Source: Thermomicrobiales bacterium (GTDB taxonomy: Bacteria > Chloroflexota > Chloroflexia > Thermomicrobiales > UBA6265). From it: a stretch of 64,000 nucleotides of DNA. Below the pieces are notes generated by a model that saw nothing but the letters and a program-made list of their open reading frames with translations, was not told where the DNA came from and did no database searches. A program made the position numbers and the translations under genes. The stretch lies in contig JAUJOZ010000001.1 of the NCBI GenBank assembly GCA_030447415.1, positions 310,001 to 374,000 of the forward strand, in the 5' to 3' direction. This document shows, piece after piece, positions 37,608 to 46,094 of the stretch (its first letter is position 1; each line of letters begins with the position of its first letter).

Positions 37608-39431
37608 CTAGTCCGATCGCCGCCAGAGTTTGCGCGTGTCCCACGTCTGCCAGAGCTTGTTGGGCTGGAAGCCGAGGATCTCGGGCCGGACCAGGATCAG
37701 GTCCTGCGGGAATCCGAACCAGAGACCGAACAGGTGCTCGTTGGCCGCGCGCTGGAGCCGGCCCAACGCTTCCCGTTGCGTCGCGAGATCGACGGCGGCC
37801 AGCGCCTCGGCGATTGCCTGGTCGACCGCTTCATTCCGGTAACCGCCCGGGTTCCACCCTTGCGGGTTCAGCCGGATGTCCCACCCGGAGCCGTAGAGGT
37901 CGAAGTCGGTAAATCCGGGGAAGAGATCATAGGCATACGCGATGAGGTCGTAGTCCCGCCGGGAAATCCAGCGATCGCGGAATTTCTCGGGATCGAGCGA
38001 CTGCACCTCAAGCCGAACGCCGATCTCCTTGAAGTCATCGGCCACGCTGCGCAAGACCCGCACGAGCTCCGGCCGGCTGTCGTCACGGAGGATGGCTGTG
38101 ATCTCGAATGTGAAGCCGGCGCGGTTCTCGAGGACGCCGCTGTCGTCCCGGTCGGCCCAACCCGCCTCAGCCAGCAGGTTCCGCGCTGCCGCCACGTCGC
38201 GCGGGGGGTTGACGATGGTTGGGTCGTGCGCCCACGGCTGGGCCACTGTCCCGGCCGCTTCGTGCCGGACGAACCCGCGAAAGACCTCTTGCGCATAGCG
38301 GGAGCGATCGATCGCCTGCGAAAGCGCCCGCCGCACCCGAACGTCGTCGAAGAGGTCAGGCACCTGCCGCGCCGGGTTGTCAAAGTTAAAGGCGGCGAAC
38401 ATCACGCTCGCGGCGTCGGCGACGTAGAGCCGGCCGGGAACATCCTCCACCTCCGGAAGGTCGGCCGAGCGCAGCGGCCAGAGCAGATCCGCCTCACCCT
38501 CCCGCCAGGCCTCCAGACGCTCGTCAGCGTCCTCCTCCCATCCCACGGAGAGCGTGTCGAGGTGGGGCGGTCCAGCCCAGTAGTCCTCGTGGCGTCGGAG
38601 TTCGACGCCGGCCACGCCGCGGCCACGAACCGTCCAGGGGCCGGTGCCGAGCGGCGCGCGCGTGCCCCAGTCGTAGCCGCTCAGGGTCCGCTCCCCTTCC
38701 GGCCGCGACTGCCAGTGCTCGATGTACTGGGCCCGCTGCACGATGAAGAGGTTGGACGCGTTGAGCAGCCATCCCCCGTCCGCTTCGGTCAAGCTGACGC
38801 GGACCGTTCCCTCGTCAACCGCCTCGGCCTCGTCCATCAAGACGAAGAAGTTGCGCACGCCGCTGTCGACGTCATCCCGGGCAATGAGGAGCGAAAAGAC
38901 GACATCGTCAGCGGTCAGCGGCTCCCCATCATGCCAGCGAACATCGGTCCGAAGTGAGTAGGTGATGGTGGTGCCGTCCGCACTCCACTCCCACCGCTCC
39001 GCCAGCCACGGCCTCGGCTCCATCGTCACCTCGTCCGCCCAGACAAGCGGGTCGAGGTGGCTCGCCAGCACCTGAAAATCCTGTCGGAAAGCGACCGGGC
39101 TGAAGTTGAGCTGGTCCGCCTCCGTCCCCACCGGCGGCCGCAGCAGACGCAGCCGCCCGCCCGGCTCGGGTCGCGCGGCGTATGTTGGGCGCTCCTCCCT
39201 GACTAACTCGAGCGCACCGAGCATCTCAGCGACGGGTGTCGCCTGCCTAGCACGTCCGACCGCTGCACGCCGGCCCTGACCGGCGGCAAGGAGCGGCACC
39301 CCGGTTGCGCCAAGACCCGCGAGCACGACCCGACGGCTCGCCCGCCTATTCAGTCCCAGTGTGGCCACATCACGAGACGGCCCTGGACCTGCCGAGTCTG
39401 GGAGAGGCAACCGATCGCGTCCGCTGGACAT
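37608..39431 (-). CDS. ABC transporter substrate-binding protein, family 5
   Basis: The 607-residue SBP_bac_5 protein of the peptide/opine/nickel type has a Tat-type leader, ASRRVVLAGLGATGVPLLAAG. Family landmarks are WADEVTMEPRPWLAERWEWS, YSLRTDVRWHDGEPLTADDVVFS, the ALSQAIDRSRYAQEVFRG region and GGYRNEAVDQAIAEAL. ATG 39431 follows AAGGAGAG at 7 nt, which settles the start. No permease or ATPase gene adjoins it, so it is an orphan binder that must use transporters encoded elsewhere. A LysE exporter gene lies 57 bp upstream on the same strand. Confidence 0.88.
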   Translation of the reverse strand: MSSGRDRLPLPDSAGPGPSRDVATLGLNRRASRRVVLAGLGATGVPLLAAGQGRRAAVGRARQATPVAEMLGALELVREERPTYAARPEPGGRLRLLRPPVGTEADQLNFSPVAFRQDFQVLASHLDPLVWADEVTMEPRPWLAERWEWSADGTTITYSLRTDVRWHDGEPLTADDVVFSLLIARDDVDSGVRNFFVLMDEAEAVDEGTVRVSLTEADGGWLLNASNLFIVQRAQYIEHWQSRPEGERTLSGYDWGTRAPLGTGPWTVRGRGVAGVELRRHEDYWAGPPHLDTLSVGWEEDADERLEAWREGEADLLWPLRSADLPEVEDVPGRLYVADAASVMFAAFNFDNPARQVPDLFDDVRVRRALSQAIDRSRYAQEVFRGFVRHEAAGTVAQPWAHDPTIVNPPRDVAAARNLLAEAGWADRDDSGVLENRAGFTFEITAILRDDSRPELVRVLRSVADDFKEIGVRLEVQSLDPEKFRDRWISRRDYDLIAYAYDLFPGFTDFDLYGSGWDIRLNPQGWNPGGYRNEAVDQAIAEALAAVDLATQREALGRLQRAANEHLFGLWFGFPQDLILVRPEILGFQPNKLWQTWDTRKLWRRSD

Positions 39432-39488
39432 GACTTCTCTCCTTCGCATCAACGGCTCGCTACGCTCGCACGTCCCGGAAACGGCGTC

Positions 39489-40121
39489 CTACCACGCCCC
39501 GATGTCGTCCGCGCCCTGGAGGAGGAAGTAGAGACCGAAGACCAGGAGCAGGATTCCGCTCGCGCCGGTGATCCAGCGCAGCACCTTGGTGGAGACGAAG
39601 CGCCGCCCGCCCTGGGTCAGCCCCGATAAGAAGGTGACCCAGCAGACGATGCCAAAAAAGACGCCGCCCACCAGCAGCGGCGCTCCGCCGCGGCCGGCCC
39701 GCTCGACCGCCGAGGCGACGAGTGCCGCCCCGATCGACAGCCAGTAGACGATGCCCATCGGATTCGCCACGGCCATCAGGAAACCGGTGGCGTACGAGCG
39801 CCTGGCCGTTGGTCTCGCCTCGGTGAGCACCGCCTCGCCCGTGAGCGCGCCGCGGACACTCGCCAGCCCGAGGTAGCCAAGCACGGCGGCTCCCGCCAGG
39901 TAGAGAGGCGCACGGAGCGTTGCGCTGTCGGCCACGGGCGTCAGCCCACTGACCACCAGCACACAGTAGATTGCGTCAGCGCTGACGGCACCAAGACCGA
40001 CCAGCCACCCGGCGGCGAAGCCGTTCTGCAATCCGCGCCGGACGATTTCGACGTTGATCGGTCCGACCGGCGCCGCCAACGCCACGCCGACGCCCATCCC
40101 CTGGGCGATCAGCTCAAGCAT
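39489..40121 (-). CDS. LysE/RhtB family translocator
   Basis: The 210-residue inner-membrane exporter of amino acids or related small molecules has about six helices. The N-terminal GVALAAPVGPINVEIVRRGL is the family signature, with the conserved Asp in GLGAVSADAIYC and NPMGIVYWLS in the middle. It precedes the family 5 binding-protein gene, but a functional link is not evident. Confidence 0.85.
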   Translation of the reverse strand: MLELIAQGMGVGVALAAPVGPINVEIVRRGLQNGFAAGWLVGLGAVSADAIYCVLVVSGLTPVADSATLRAPLYLAGAAVLGYLGLASVRGALTGEAVLTEARPTARRSYATGFLMAVANPMGIVYWLSIGAALVASAVERAGRGGAPLLVGGVFFGIVCWVTFLSGLTQGGRRFVSTKVLRWITGASGILLLVFGLYFLLQGADDIGAW

Positions 40122-40388
40122 GATGCGGCACGGACCTGCGCCAGACGGGGAGGCAGAGCGAAGAACGTGGGTGGATCACGGTGCGAAGTCTAGCAAACCC
40201 GCCCCGGTCACCCCGCCGGGCGGGAGTTCGCTGGCCCGACTAGCCAGGCAACGAGGAGGACACCGCGCAAACGGGTGCGTGCCGACGGAATCACCAGGAC
40301 AGTTCGATTCCCGAAGCGGTCGGCGCACCGCGGCATGCCGCTCGCCCGCCGCCGGATCATCGTGCCCGGCCAGACGGCGGCCAAACGA
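40122..40388. other. Intergenic stretch, nothing identified
   Basis: About 270 bp lie between LysE and the zinc-ribbon gene. A T-loop-like GTTCGATTC was inspected and rejected as tRNA because neither stem pairs. Confidence 0.35.
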
Positions 40389-41342
40389 TCAGCCCGCGTT
40401 CTGGCCTTCACCCCGGAGCGTCGCGATCGCGCAATCGACGACGGCGGCGTACCGGTCATGCGCTTCCTGAAGAGCGATCACCGCGTCGAGGCGTCCCACA
40501 AGGTCAAGCATGGTGTCGATGTCGCGTGGGCGGTCGCTGGCCGCCGCCAGCGCAGAGCGCAGCGCCTCGAACTCGCGCGCCCGGCTCGCGTCCCCGTGGT
40601 GCCGCGCCGCCTCCAGCTCGCTCGCCACCGCCTCGACATCGGGACCTGGCTCGGGTGCCTGGGGGGCGGCCACCAACGCCGGCAGCAGTCCACGCAGTTC
40701 GTCGAGCATCCCGTTGACGCGCGCCAACAGATCGCCGGGCGCATCCCCGGCCGCGACGCCGCCAGTGACAACGGCGGGCGGAGCTTCTGCTAGCGCGGCC
40801 TGCGCGGCGGGGGCAACGTCGGGATCGGCGAGCGCCGTCGCCGCCGCGTCCTCGTCAGCCACGGCGGCAGCATCGTCAGGCGCGTCACCAATGGACGGTG
40901 CTTCAACCTGGGTAGGGCGGACCGTTGGGAACGGGATCGGCTCGGCCCCACCTCCGGCTTCCGTCGTCCCCGTCCCCGCCTCCGGTGCGGCGAGCGGTGC
41001 CTCCGGTTCGGACTCGGGCTCGGCGGAAGGACGCCAGCCACCGCCCCAGGTGGCCGTGGAGGCGGAAAGCCACCCCGGCAGCACCTCGCCCAGCGGCCCT
41101 GGGGTCTCCGTCCCGCCGCGCTCAGCGCCGCCAAAGTCACCGCTTTGGACGGCATCCTGCGGACCACCGACGTCCGCGGCGGCGGCGGCAAGTGGTGTTT
41201 CGGCCGCCACTTCTCCTACGGTCGCCTCCGCGTCGCCCGAACTGGTCGCCTCACCGAGTTCCTCCGGCAGGCGAAACCCGCAGGTCGTGCAGAACTTAGC
41301 GCCGTGCCTGACCGACGCGCCGCAGTTTGGGCAGCGCTCCAT
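40389..41342 (-). CDS. Zinc-ribbon protein with acidic linker and coiled-coil tail
   Basis: The protein has 317 residues. It starts MERCPNCGASVRHGAKFCTT, a zinc_ribbon_2 knuckle pair (CPNCG, CTTCG). A long Ala/Glu/Pro-rich, probably disordered region follows (residues about 30-210), then an Ala-rich alpha-helical tail with heptads (VASELEAARHHGDASRAREF). ATG 41342 follows AAGGGGGG. Such architecture is common in Chloroflexota and actinobacterial adaptor proteins, but no function is known. Confidence 0.65.
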   Translation of the reverse strand: MERCPNCGASVRHGAKFCTTCGFRLPEELGEATSSGDAEATVGEVAAETPLAAAAADVGGPQDAVQSGDFGGAERGGTETPGPLGEVLPGWLSASTATWGGGWRPSAEPESEPEAPLAAPEAGTGTTEAGGGAEPIPFPTVRPTQVEAPSIGDAPDDAAAVADEDAAATALADPDVAPAAQAALAEAPPAVVTGGVAAGDAPGDLLARVNGMLDELRGLLPALVAAPQAPEPGPDVEAVASELEAARHHGDASRAREFEALRSALAAASDRPRDIDTMLDLVGRLDAVIALQEAHDRYAAVVDCAIATLRGEGQNAG

Positions 41343-41930
41343 CTCGACCCCCCTTGGGCGCTCACCCGCCCGCGCGGCCGCCATACCCGGCCCCACCCTG
41401 TCCGGTCCCGGGAGTGCGGTCCCCGCAGTATGGCACAGGCCCTCCGGCCACCGGCCGCGCGCCGCAGAGGGCCCGACCGGTCCACGGCCCAACACCTCCC
41501 ACGCCGGCTAGTGGACCTGGGGCCGAGTGGATGCGTGTCGGCGCCTTTCCAGGCCGGCGGTTCAAGTGGGTGAGTGAACCCGCCCACCTGCACCACGGCG
41601 CACTGGGACTGGCTCGTGCACGCTGGCGTCGAGGGCGCCACAAGCCCTCGAGCGGGGGCACAGGACCCGGCCCTCCGCCCCCAACGCCGATCGCCGGCCA
41701 GCAGGACGCCAAAGCGAATCGATCCCGCCCGACGACTTCTCGTGTCGGCGACGCGCGAAGTAGGTGCCTGGCCTCTCTGGAGCAGAGCCCCATGACTTGA
41801 ATTGCACTTCTGGGCGTAAGGGTGACGAGCCGCAGCGCTGGCGTTCGGGCGTAAGCAACACGCGAGCGGGACTGGACGGGTGCGGGCTCGCCCAGTCCCG
41901 CTCGCTCCCGGCCGGGACCGTCGGCGAACG
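41343..41930. other. Intergenic stretch with a hairpin
   Basis: About 590 bp hold no supported gene. Near its right end lies a 14-bp hairpin (41862-41905, listed separately). Confidence 0.4.
41862..41905 (-). terminator. Hairpin after the PRC-barrel gene
   Basis: GCGAGCGGGACTGG (41862-41875) pairs with 41892-41905 over a 16-nt loop. It is 26 bp past the stop of the leftward PRC-barrel gene and without a strong T-run, so it is a probable terminator. Confidence 0.5.
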
Positions 41931-42482
41931 TCAGCTTAGCGCTTCGATGCGGGTGATCCCGCGGCGTTCCAGATGCTCCGCCGGCACGACACTTGGCGTC
42001 TCAATGAAGTTGCGACCGGCGATCGCCACCTGCCGCCGAGGGTCGCGCCCGCCGCGCCCGCCGTGCATGACGAGCGTCCGGAGGTCCACCCTGGTGTACC
42101 GGCGCTTGTCGTACCCCGGCGCGTCGGCCGCGCGCTTGGAGAAGCTGTCCCGGCTTTCCCGCAGGAAGACTCCGCCCCCGGCCGTCATCGCCACCAGGTC
42201 GGCCGGCACCACCACCCTCCGTCCGCCGAGGTGAAGGCGAACCACTAGGTCGGTGATCGCCCCTGCTCCCTCGTCCACCACCACCCGCTCCAGGACGCCA
42301 ACCTTGCCGTCGGTGGCGTAGACGCTGCCACCCCGCTTGTAGCGGAGCGTTTGGTCACGCTGGAGGAGAAACTCCGGGGGGACACCGAACGCTTCGGGCA
42401 CCTCCGGCGCGGTGCGTCGCGGCCACCCGGGAAATCTGACGCTGCCGCCGTGGATCACGCTCCGAACGTTCATCGTTTCCAC
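41931..42482 (-). CDS. PRC-barrel domain protein
   Basis: The protein has 183 residues. A PRC-barrel-like segment covers about 47-100: GGSVYATDGKVGVLERVVVD then ITDLVVRLHLGGRRVVVPADL. The rest has no recognised domain. PRC-barrels occur in RNA-processing (RimM) and photosynthetic reaction-centre proteins and as small adaptors. A GTG at 42482 lies close after AAGGAGGT, while ATG 42473 is at a better distance; both agree in frame. It starts 8 bp after the DUF1002 gene's stop, so they form one unit. Confidence 0.7.
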   Translation of the reverse strand: METMNVRSVIHGGSVRFPGWPRRTAPEVPEAFGVPPEFLLQRDQTLRYKRGGSVYATDGKVGVLERVVVDEGAGAITDLVVRLHLGGRRVVVPADLVAMTAGGGVFLRESRDSFSKRAADAPGYDKRRYTRVDLRTLVMHGGRGGRDPRRQVAIAGRNFIETPSVVPAEHLERRGITRIEALS

Positions 42483-42490
42483 GACCTCCT

Positions 42491-43921
42491 TTACTCAGCC
42501 GTCGCGCCGTCCGTCCCACCGTCCGCCCCGGTGGCCGGGTCGTTCAGTACCGGCCGGGGTGCCACCGGCCCGTCCCCGGTCACCTCTCGGACCACGAACG
42601 GCTGTCCCCACCGATCGCCAAACAGGACGGCGACCGGCACGACCAGTCCCAACGGGAGGAGCCACCAGAGGAGGCTCAGCGGGCCCACCGCTGCCCGCGA
42701 CGGTGCGTCGGCCACCACCCGGTTCGCCGGGCCGCCACTGCCCGGCAGCGTCAGCGTGACGGTGTCGTCCTTCCGAATCTCTCCAAAGCCCACCGGCTTG
42801 CCATTGCGAGTCACCGTGGCGTCGGCACCGACGAGGTAGAAGGCAGCGGCATCGCGCCCGTCGCCCCAGGCGACTAGGAGGTCGTTGGCGCCGACGCGGA
42901 GAACCTTCCCGCTGACGACTAACGGCGCCGGGGTGGCCGTTGGGGCGGCGACCGTGGCCGTCGGCGGCGGGGTCGCCGCAGGCGTCGCAACATCCGTCTC
43001 GGCACTCGCCGTCGCCTCCAATACGGCCGCCGGGCTCCCCTCGGCTCGAACCTCCTGCACCGCGTCCTTCGTCCCGGTCATCGTGAGGCCGGTGTCGGTC
43101 GCGTGCGGCTTGATCGTCCAGCCCTTCGCGTAGGCGCCCCAGTCGAGACGCGCCTCGCCAAGCCGGGCCAGCAAATCGACCAGCGGGGTCCGACCGTCAG
43201 TCGGGATGACGACGTCGGCGGCCTGTTCTTCGGCAAGGAGCGCGGCGTCGATCGCCGCCGCGTCGGTCAGCCCCTTCGTGATCATCGTCTGCTGGGTGCT
43301 GAGGACGAGGTCCGTGGCCGTGGCGATGTCGCCGATCTCCTGTCCGGCGCGTACCGTCACGGCGAGCTGCTCAAGCGCCAACCGGCGTCGCGCCTCGGTG
43401 GTGTTCGCGCTCGCGCACGGCGCCTCGTCCCAGCGTTGGAAGACCCCCGTCAGCGCCGTCATCCCCTGTGCCGGCGCGTTCGTCGGTGCGCCCACGACGA
43501 GGGTCGCGTCCCCAATGCCGGCGGTGACGAGCGCCATCGCGTAGAGCGTGGGCGTCACCACGTCGATGTTGTGAGTGGTAACGTCGAGCCCCTCTCCGGC
43601 CCGCCGACAGACCAGCGCGGTCGAGGAGTACGCCGAGTCGATGCCGGTGAGATCGTAGATCCCCTCCATCGCGGCAATGGTGTCGGCGACCGACACGATC
43701 ACGACGTCCGCGTCCTCGCCGACGCCGAACAGCGAGAGCAGCTCGCCCCGTTGCTCGGCGTCATTGCTCTCGCCGATCGTCACCCGTGGTGACTCCTCAG
43801 CCCAGACGGCGCACGGAGCAAGGATCAAGAGGACCGCTGGGGCCAGCGCCGCCGCGATCCTCCAGGGCGCCGACGCGTATCGGGCGACGGAGGCGAGCGA
43901 CCACTCGCATCGCAGCAACAC
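42491..43921 (-). CDS. DUF1002 (YpuA-like) secreted protein with a C-terminal membrane anchor
   Basis: The protein has 476 residues. The signal region is RIAAALAPAVLLILAPCAVWAEES. The DUF1002 body begins VTIGESNDAEQRGELLSLFG and includes YSSTALVCR, THNIDVVTPTLYAMALVTAGI and AALTGVFQRW-type family segments. A Ala/Thr/Pro linker leads to a strand-rich domain ending at one membrane segment (AAVGPLSLLWWLLPLGLVVP). GTG 43921 follows GGAGGGG and is preferred over the ATG at 43945. Firmicute YpuA is a secreted protein of unknown role; occurrence outside Firmicutes is less usual. It is first in a pair with the PRC-barrel gene. Confidence 0.72.
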   Translation of the reverse strand: MLLRCEWSLASVARYASAPWRIAAALAPAVLLILAPCAVWAEESPRVTIGESNDAEQRGELLSLFGVGEDADVVIVSVADTIAAMEGIYDLTGIDSAYSSTALVCRRAGEGLDVTTHNIDVVTPTLYAMALVTAGIGDATLVVGAPTNAPAQGMTALTGVFQRWDEAPCASANTTEARRRLALEQLAVTVRAGQEIGDIATATDLVLSTQQTMITKGLTDAAAIDAALLAEEQAADVVIPTDGRTPLVDLLARLGEARLDWGAYAKGWTIKPHATDTGLTMTGTKDAVQEVRAEGSPAAVLEATASAETDVATPAATPPPTATVAAPTATPAPLVVSGKVLRVGANDLLVAWGDGRDAAAFYLVGADATVTRNGKPVGFGEIRKDDTVTLTLPGSGGPANRVVADAPSRAAVGPLSLLWWLLPLGLVVPVAVLFGDRWGQPFVVREVTGDGPVAPRPVLNDPATGADGGTDGATAE

Positions 43922-44343
43922 AGACACCCCCTCCGCCGGCGCCATCCGAAGCGATGCGGCACCCGGAGTAGATCGAGACACAGGACGGCGGGGGTTCGAG
44001 GCGGTGGTGTACGTACAGCAAGATTCTATCGACGTGGTGCCTGGCGGTCAAGCGCGAGGCAGTTCGGAGCCTGGCCCCTCGTGAACCCGGAGCCCGGGCC
44101 GTGCGCCAGAATGACGGCCGGAACCTGCCACTGTTTGAGGGGGCGACGGGTCCCGCGCGGTTCTACGTGCGGCTGGTGCGGGGTGCGCGCTGGTGACCAC
44201 GATCGTGGCGTTGTCATGGCGGCGCAGCGGCGCGCCAGGCACCGCCGTATTACACGCGGTGCGGCAATCGAGTTGGCCCGTTCTCCCCGAAGCCTGCGAC
44301 AATCTCCGTCCACGGGAAGCGCGTCAAGCGATGGAGCATGTTA

Positions 44344-44958
44344 ATGATTGACGTCCTCACCGGTCGCACGCCGGCCAAGGCTCGCCAGGTCCGCCCAGGC
44401 CAGGCCTACGGCGTGGAGGTCAAGGCCGAACAGTACCTACAGATCACCGATGTCGATGGCAAGCAGGTCGCCGACTTCGTCGCATTCCGGCTCGACGACC
44501 ACGCCGAGCGCCTCTCCGTGGCCCACACCCGCAGCGTCAACGGCACCATCATGCTCCAGACCGGGATGCGGCTCTACTCCAATCGCCGGATGCCGATGTT
44601 CGAGCTGGTGGAGGATCGGGTTGGGCGGCACGATCTGCTCTTTGCGGCCTGCGATCCGAAGCGCTACGAGGACCTTGGCGACCCGGGGCACACCAACTGC
44701 CGGGAAGCGCTCGGCGAGGCGCTCGCCCCCCACGGCATCGCCTATGACCAGCTGCCCGATCCGGTCAACTGGTTCATGAACGTCGCCATCCGCCAGCGCG
44801 GGGAGCTCGAGGTGCGCGAGCCCCTGTCGGAACGCAATGACTATGTCCTGCTCCGGGCGCTGATGGACACCCTCGTCGGCGTCTCCGCCTGCCCCCAGGA
44901 TCGCAACCCCACCAACGGCTTCGCGCCGAGTGATATCCTCGTTCGCGTCTACCGCTAG
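44344..44958 (+). CDS. DUF1989 (urea carboxylase-associated) family protein
   Basis: The 204-residue protein has the DUF1989 landmarks GQAYGVEVKAEQYLQITDVD, DFVAFRLDDHAERLS, the NRRMPMFELVEDRVGRHDLL stretch, and NCREALGEALAPHGI followed by DPVNWFMNV. Members sit beside urea carboxylase and are thought to process a urea or guanidine-related compound; the fold resembles a cupin. No urea carboxylase is adjacent. ATG 44344 is preferred because GGAG is 7 nt upstream. Confidence 0.83.
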   Translation: MIDVLTGRTPAKARQVRPGQAYGVEVKAEQYLQITDVDGKQVADFVAFRLDDHAERLSVAHTRSVNGTIMLQTGMRLYSNRRMPMFELVEDRVGRHDLLFAACDPKRYEDLGDPGHTNCREALGEALAPHGIAYDQLPDPVNWFMNVAIRQRGELEVREPLSERNDYVLLRALMDTLVGVSACPQDRNPTNGFAPSDILVRVYR

Positions 44959-45066
44959 CAGCGCTCCCGAACCGCTCGCAGGGCCAACCCCGTCACGGAG
45001 CGACTCGACCGCGGCACCCGAGGCTTCGCGACGATACTGATCTGGAACATCGGGCCGGACCAGCAC

Positions 45067-45102
45067 GACAGCGACGGGTGGCTCTCGCCACCCGTCGCTG
45101 TC
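45067..45102. terminator. Perfect 16-bp hairpin between convergent transcripts
   Basis: GACAGCGACGGGTGGC (45067-45082), a TCTC loop and its exact complement (45087-45102). It is followed by a mixed GTTGCTTGG sequence on the plus strand. It lies between the DUF1989 gene and two tiny leftward genes, and probably ends both. Confidence 0.7.
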
Positions 45103-45124
45103 CGTTGCTTGGTTCCGTTTCGGG

Positions 45125-45190
45125 CTAAAAGATGAGAATGAGGAGGAGGATGATCAACAGAAGGGTCACGAGACCACCACCGATATACAT
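45125..45190 (-). CDS. Tiny single-pass membrane protein A (21 aa)
   Basis: This 21-codon frame starts MYIGGGLVTLLLIILLLILI and ends with Phe and TAG. It has a Tyr-x-Gly-Gly-Gly start and then only Leu, Ile, Val and one Thr, a single membrane helix. GGGAG lies 7 nt upstream. The supporting argument is the paralogue 98 bp upstream. No function known. Confidence 0.6.
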   Translation of the reverse strand: MYIGGGLVTLLLIILLLILIF

Positions 45191-45287
45191 GGCGCTGCTC
45201 CCTTTCGTACAGCGGGCCCGCTCCACATCATCGTGGAGGCGTCTGCCCCAATCGCCTCGCGCGGGCGGACATGAACCTCCGGACGAT

Positions 45288-45371
45288 CTAGAAGAGCAGG
45301 ACCAGGAGAATCACCACGAGGACCAGCGTCGCCGCTCCTACCCCGAGATACATCCCGAGCCCGTTCTTCAT
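45288..45371 (-). CDS. Tiny single-pass membrane protein B (27 aa)
   Basis: From ATG 45371 it reads KNGLGMYLGVGAATLVLVVI and ends with a leucine run, Phe and TAG; an inner ATG at 45353 would give 21 residues, the same length as the neighbour. MYLG-then-Gly and the hydrophobic run ending LLF match MYIG and LIF of protein A. The ribosome site is weak. The two are in tandem on the minus strand, probably one transcript. Confidence 0.55.
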   Translation of the reverse strand: MKNGLGMYLGVGAATLVLVVILLVLLF

Positions 45372-45677
45372 CACCAGGCCATCACCCGGACGGGCCGTCC
45401 GTCGCCGGCACCCTGCCGGACTTGATCCCAGTACCGGCTACGCACCCCGCGTGCCACTCTCAGACAGGGCGTTCACGAGCCCTGACCTTTGTCCGCTCAC
45501 TCAACCGGCTCGAACAGCGCCTACCCCCGTTGCCCGAGCGCGAGGCCACGCGTCGCTCTGACCAGGTCAGCCAGCGCTTCGCCGTCGGATCGGTACCCTC
45601 GGGCATGGGATGAGGAAGGGCCGAAGGCCGGAGGTGAACCGGAGTGGGCGTAGTCGCGACCGGGTGCAGCAAACACA

Positions 45678-45715
45678 GAAACGCCGACAACCGCTTGCGC
45701 AGCCGTCGGCGTTTC
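45678..45715 (-). terminator. Hairpin, probable end of the 46.05-kb transcript
   Basis: GAAACGCCGAC (45678-45688) pairs with GTCGGCGTTTC (45705-45715), an 11-bp perfect stem with a 16-nt loop that can fold further through CGC and GCG. On the minus strand TGTGTTTGC follows, a moderate U-rich tract. Confidence 0.55.
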
Positions 45716-46045
45716 GTGCCCGAAGGTCTTGAGCCGGCCCTCCCCCCGCAAGCAGGGTTCGGAGCGTCTTGGTTACCGGTCGCCCAACGGCAAGCCGCGG
45801 GTTCACCGGCGCGGGCGATCAGGACGCAGCGAGCAGCTTCGCCCCGATCCGCCGCCCGTTTCCCTCGACGTCACCGCCGAAGGCCGGTACGACGTTCGCT
45901 CGTCGCGCCCATTGACGCGGGCGAGCGGGCCCTCCCAATCGGGATCGCCTCCGGCCCGTCGGCCGCCGACGAGTCCCCGACCACTCGGTTCGGATGGCTC
46001 CGTTCCGGGTGGCCTCCGCTTTCGCGGAGCTCAGGACGCTTCAGT
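45716..46045 (-). ncRNA. Candidate noncoding RNA between promoter and hairpin
   Basis: A good promoter right after the PIG-L gene points leftwards into about 330 bp without any convincing coding frame, ending at the hairpin at 45678-45715. The transcript would contain local hairpins, such as CTCCGC-GAAA-GCGGAG near its 5' end with a GNRA tetraloop. It does not contain the conserved cores of RNase P RNA, tmRNA, 6S or SRP RNA that were looked for. It may instead be a long leader for the downstream small genes. Confidence 0.3.
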
Positions 46046-46051
46046 ACGTAC

Positions 46052-46080
46052 ACATTACCAGGGAGTTGACCGTCTGTCAA
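46052..46080 (-). promoter_or_regulatory. Strong sigma-70-type promoter, leftward
   Basis: On the minus strand TTGACA (46080-46075), a 17-bp spacer and TAATGT (46057-46052). The -35 box is a consensus match. It lies 15 bp beyond the PIG-L stop and drives transcription away from that gene. Confidence 0.65.
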
Positions 46081-46094
46081 TACCCCTTTTTGGA

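Noticed and set aside
40300..40330. GTTCGATTC resembling a tRNA T-loop
   Set aside because: The flanking bases do not pair into a T-stem, and no anticodon or acceptor arm could be built.
45720..46040. RNase P RNA, tmRNA, 6S or SRP RNA in the promoter-driven stretch
   Set aside because: None of the conserved core sequences of these RNAs was found on either strand.
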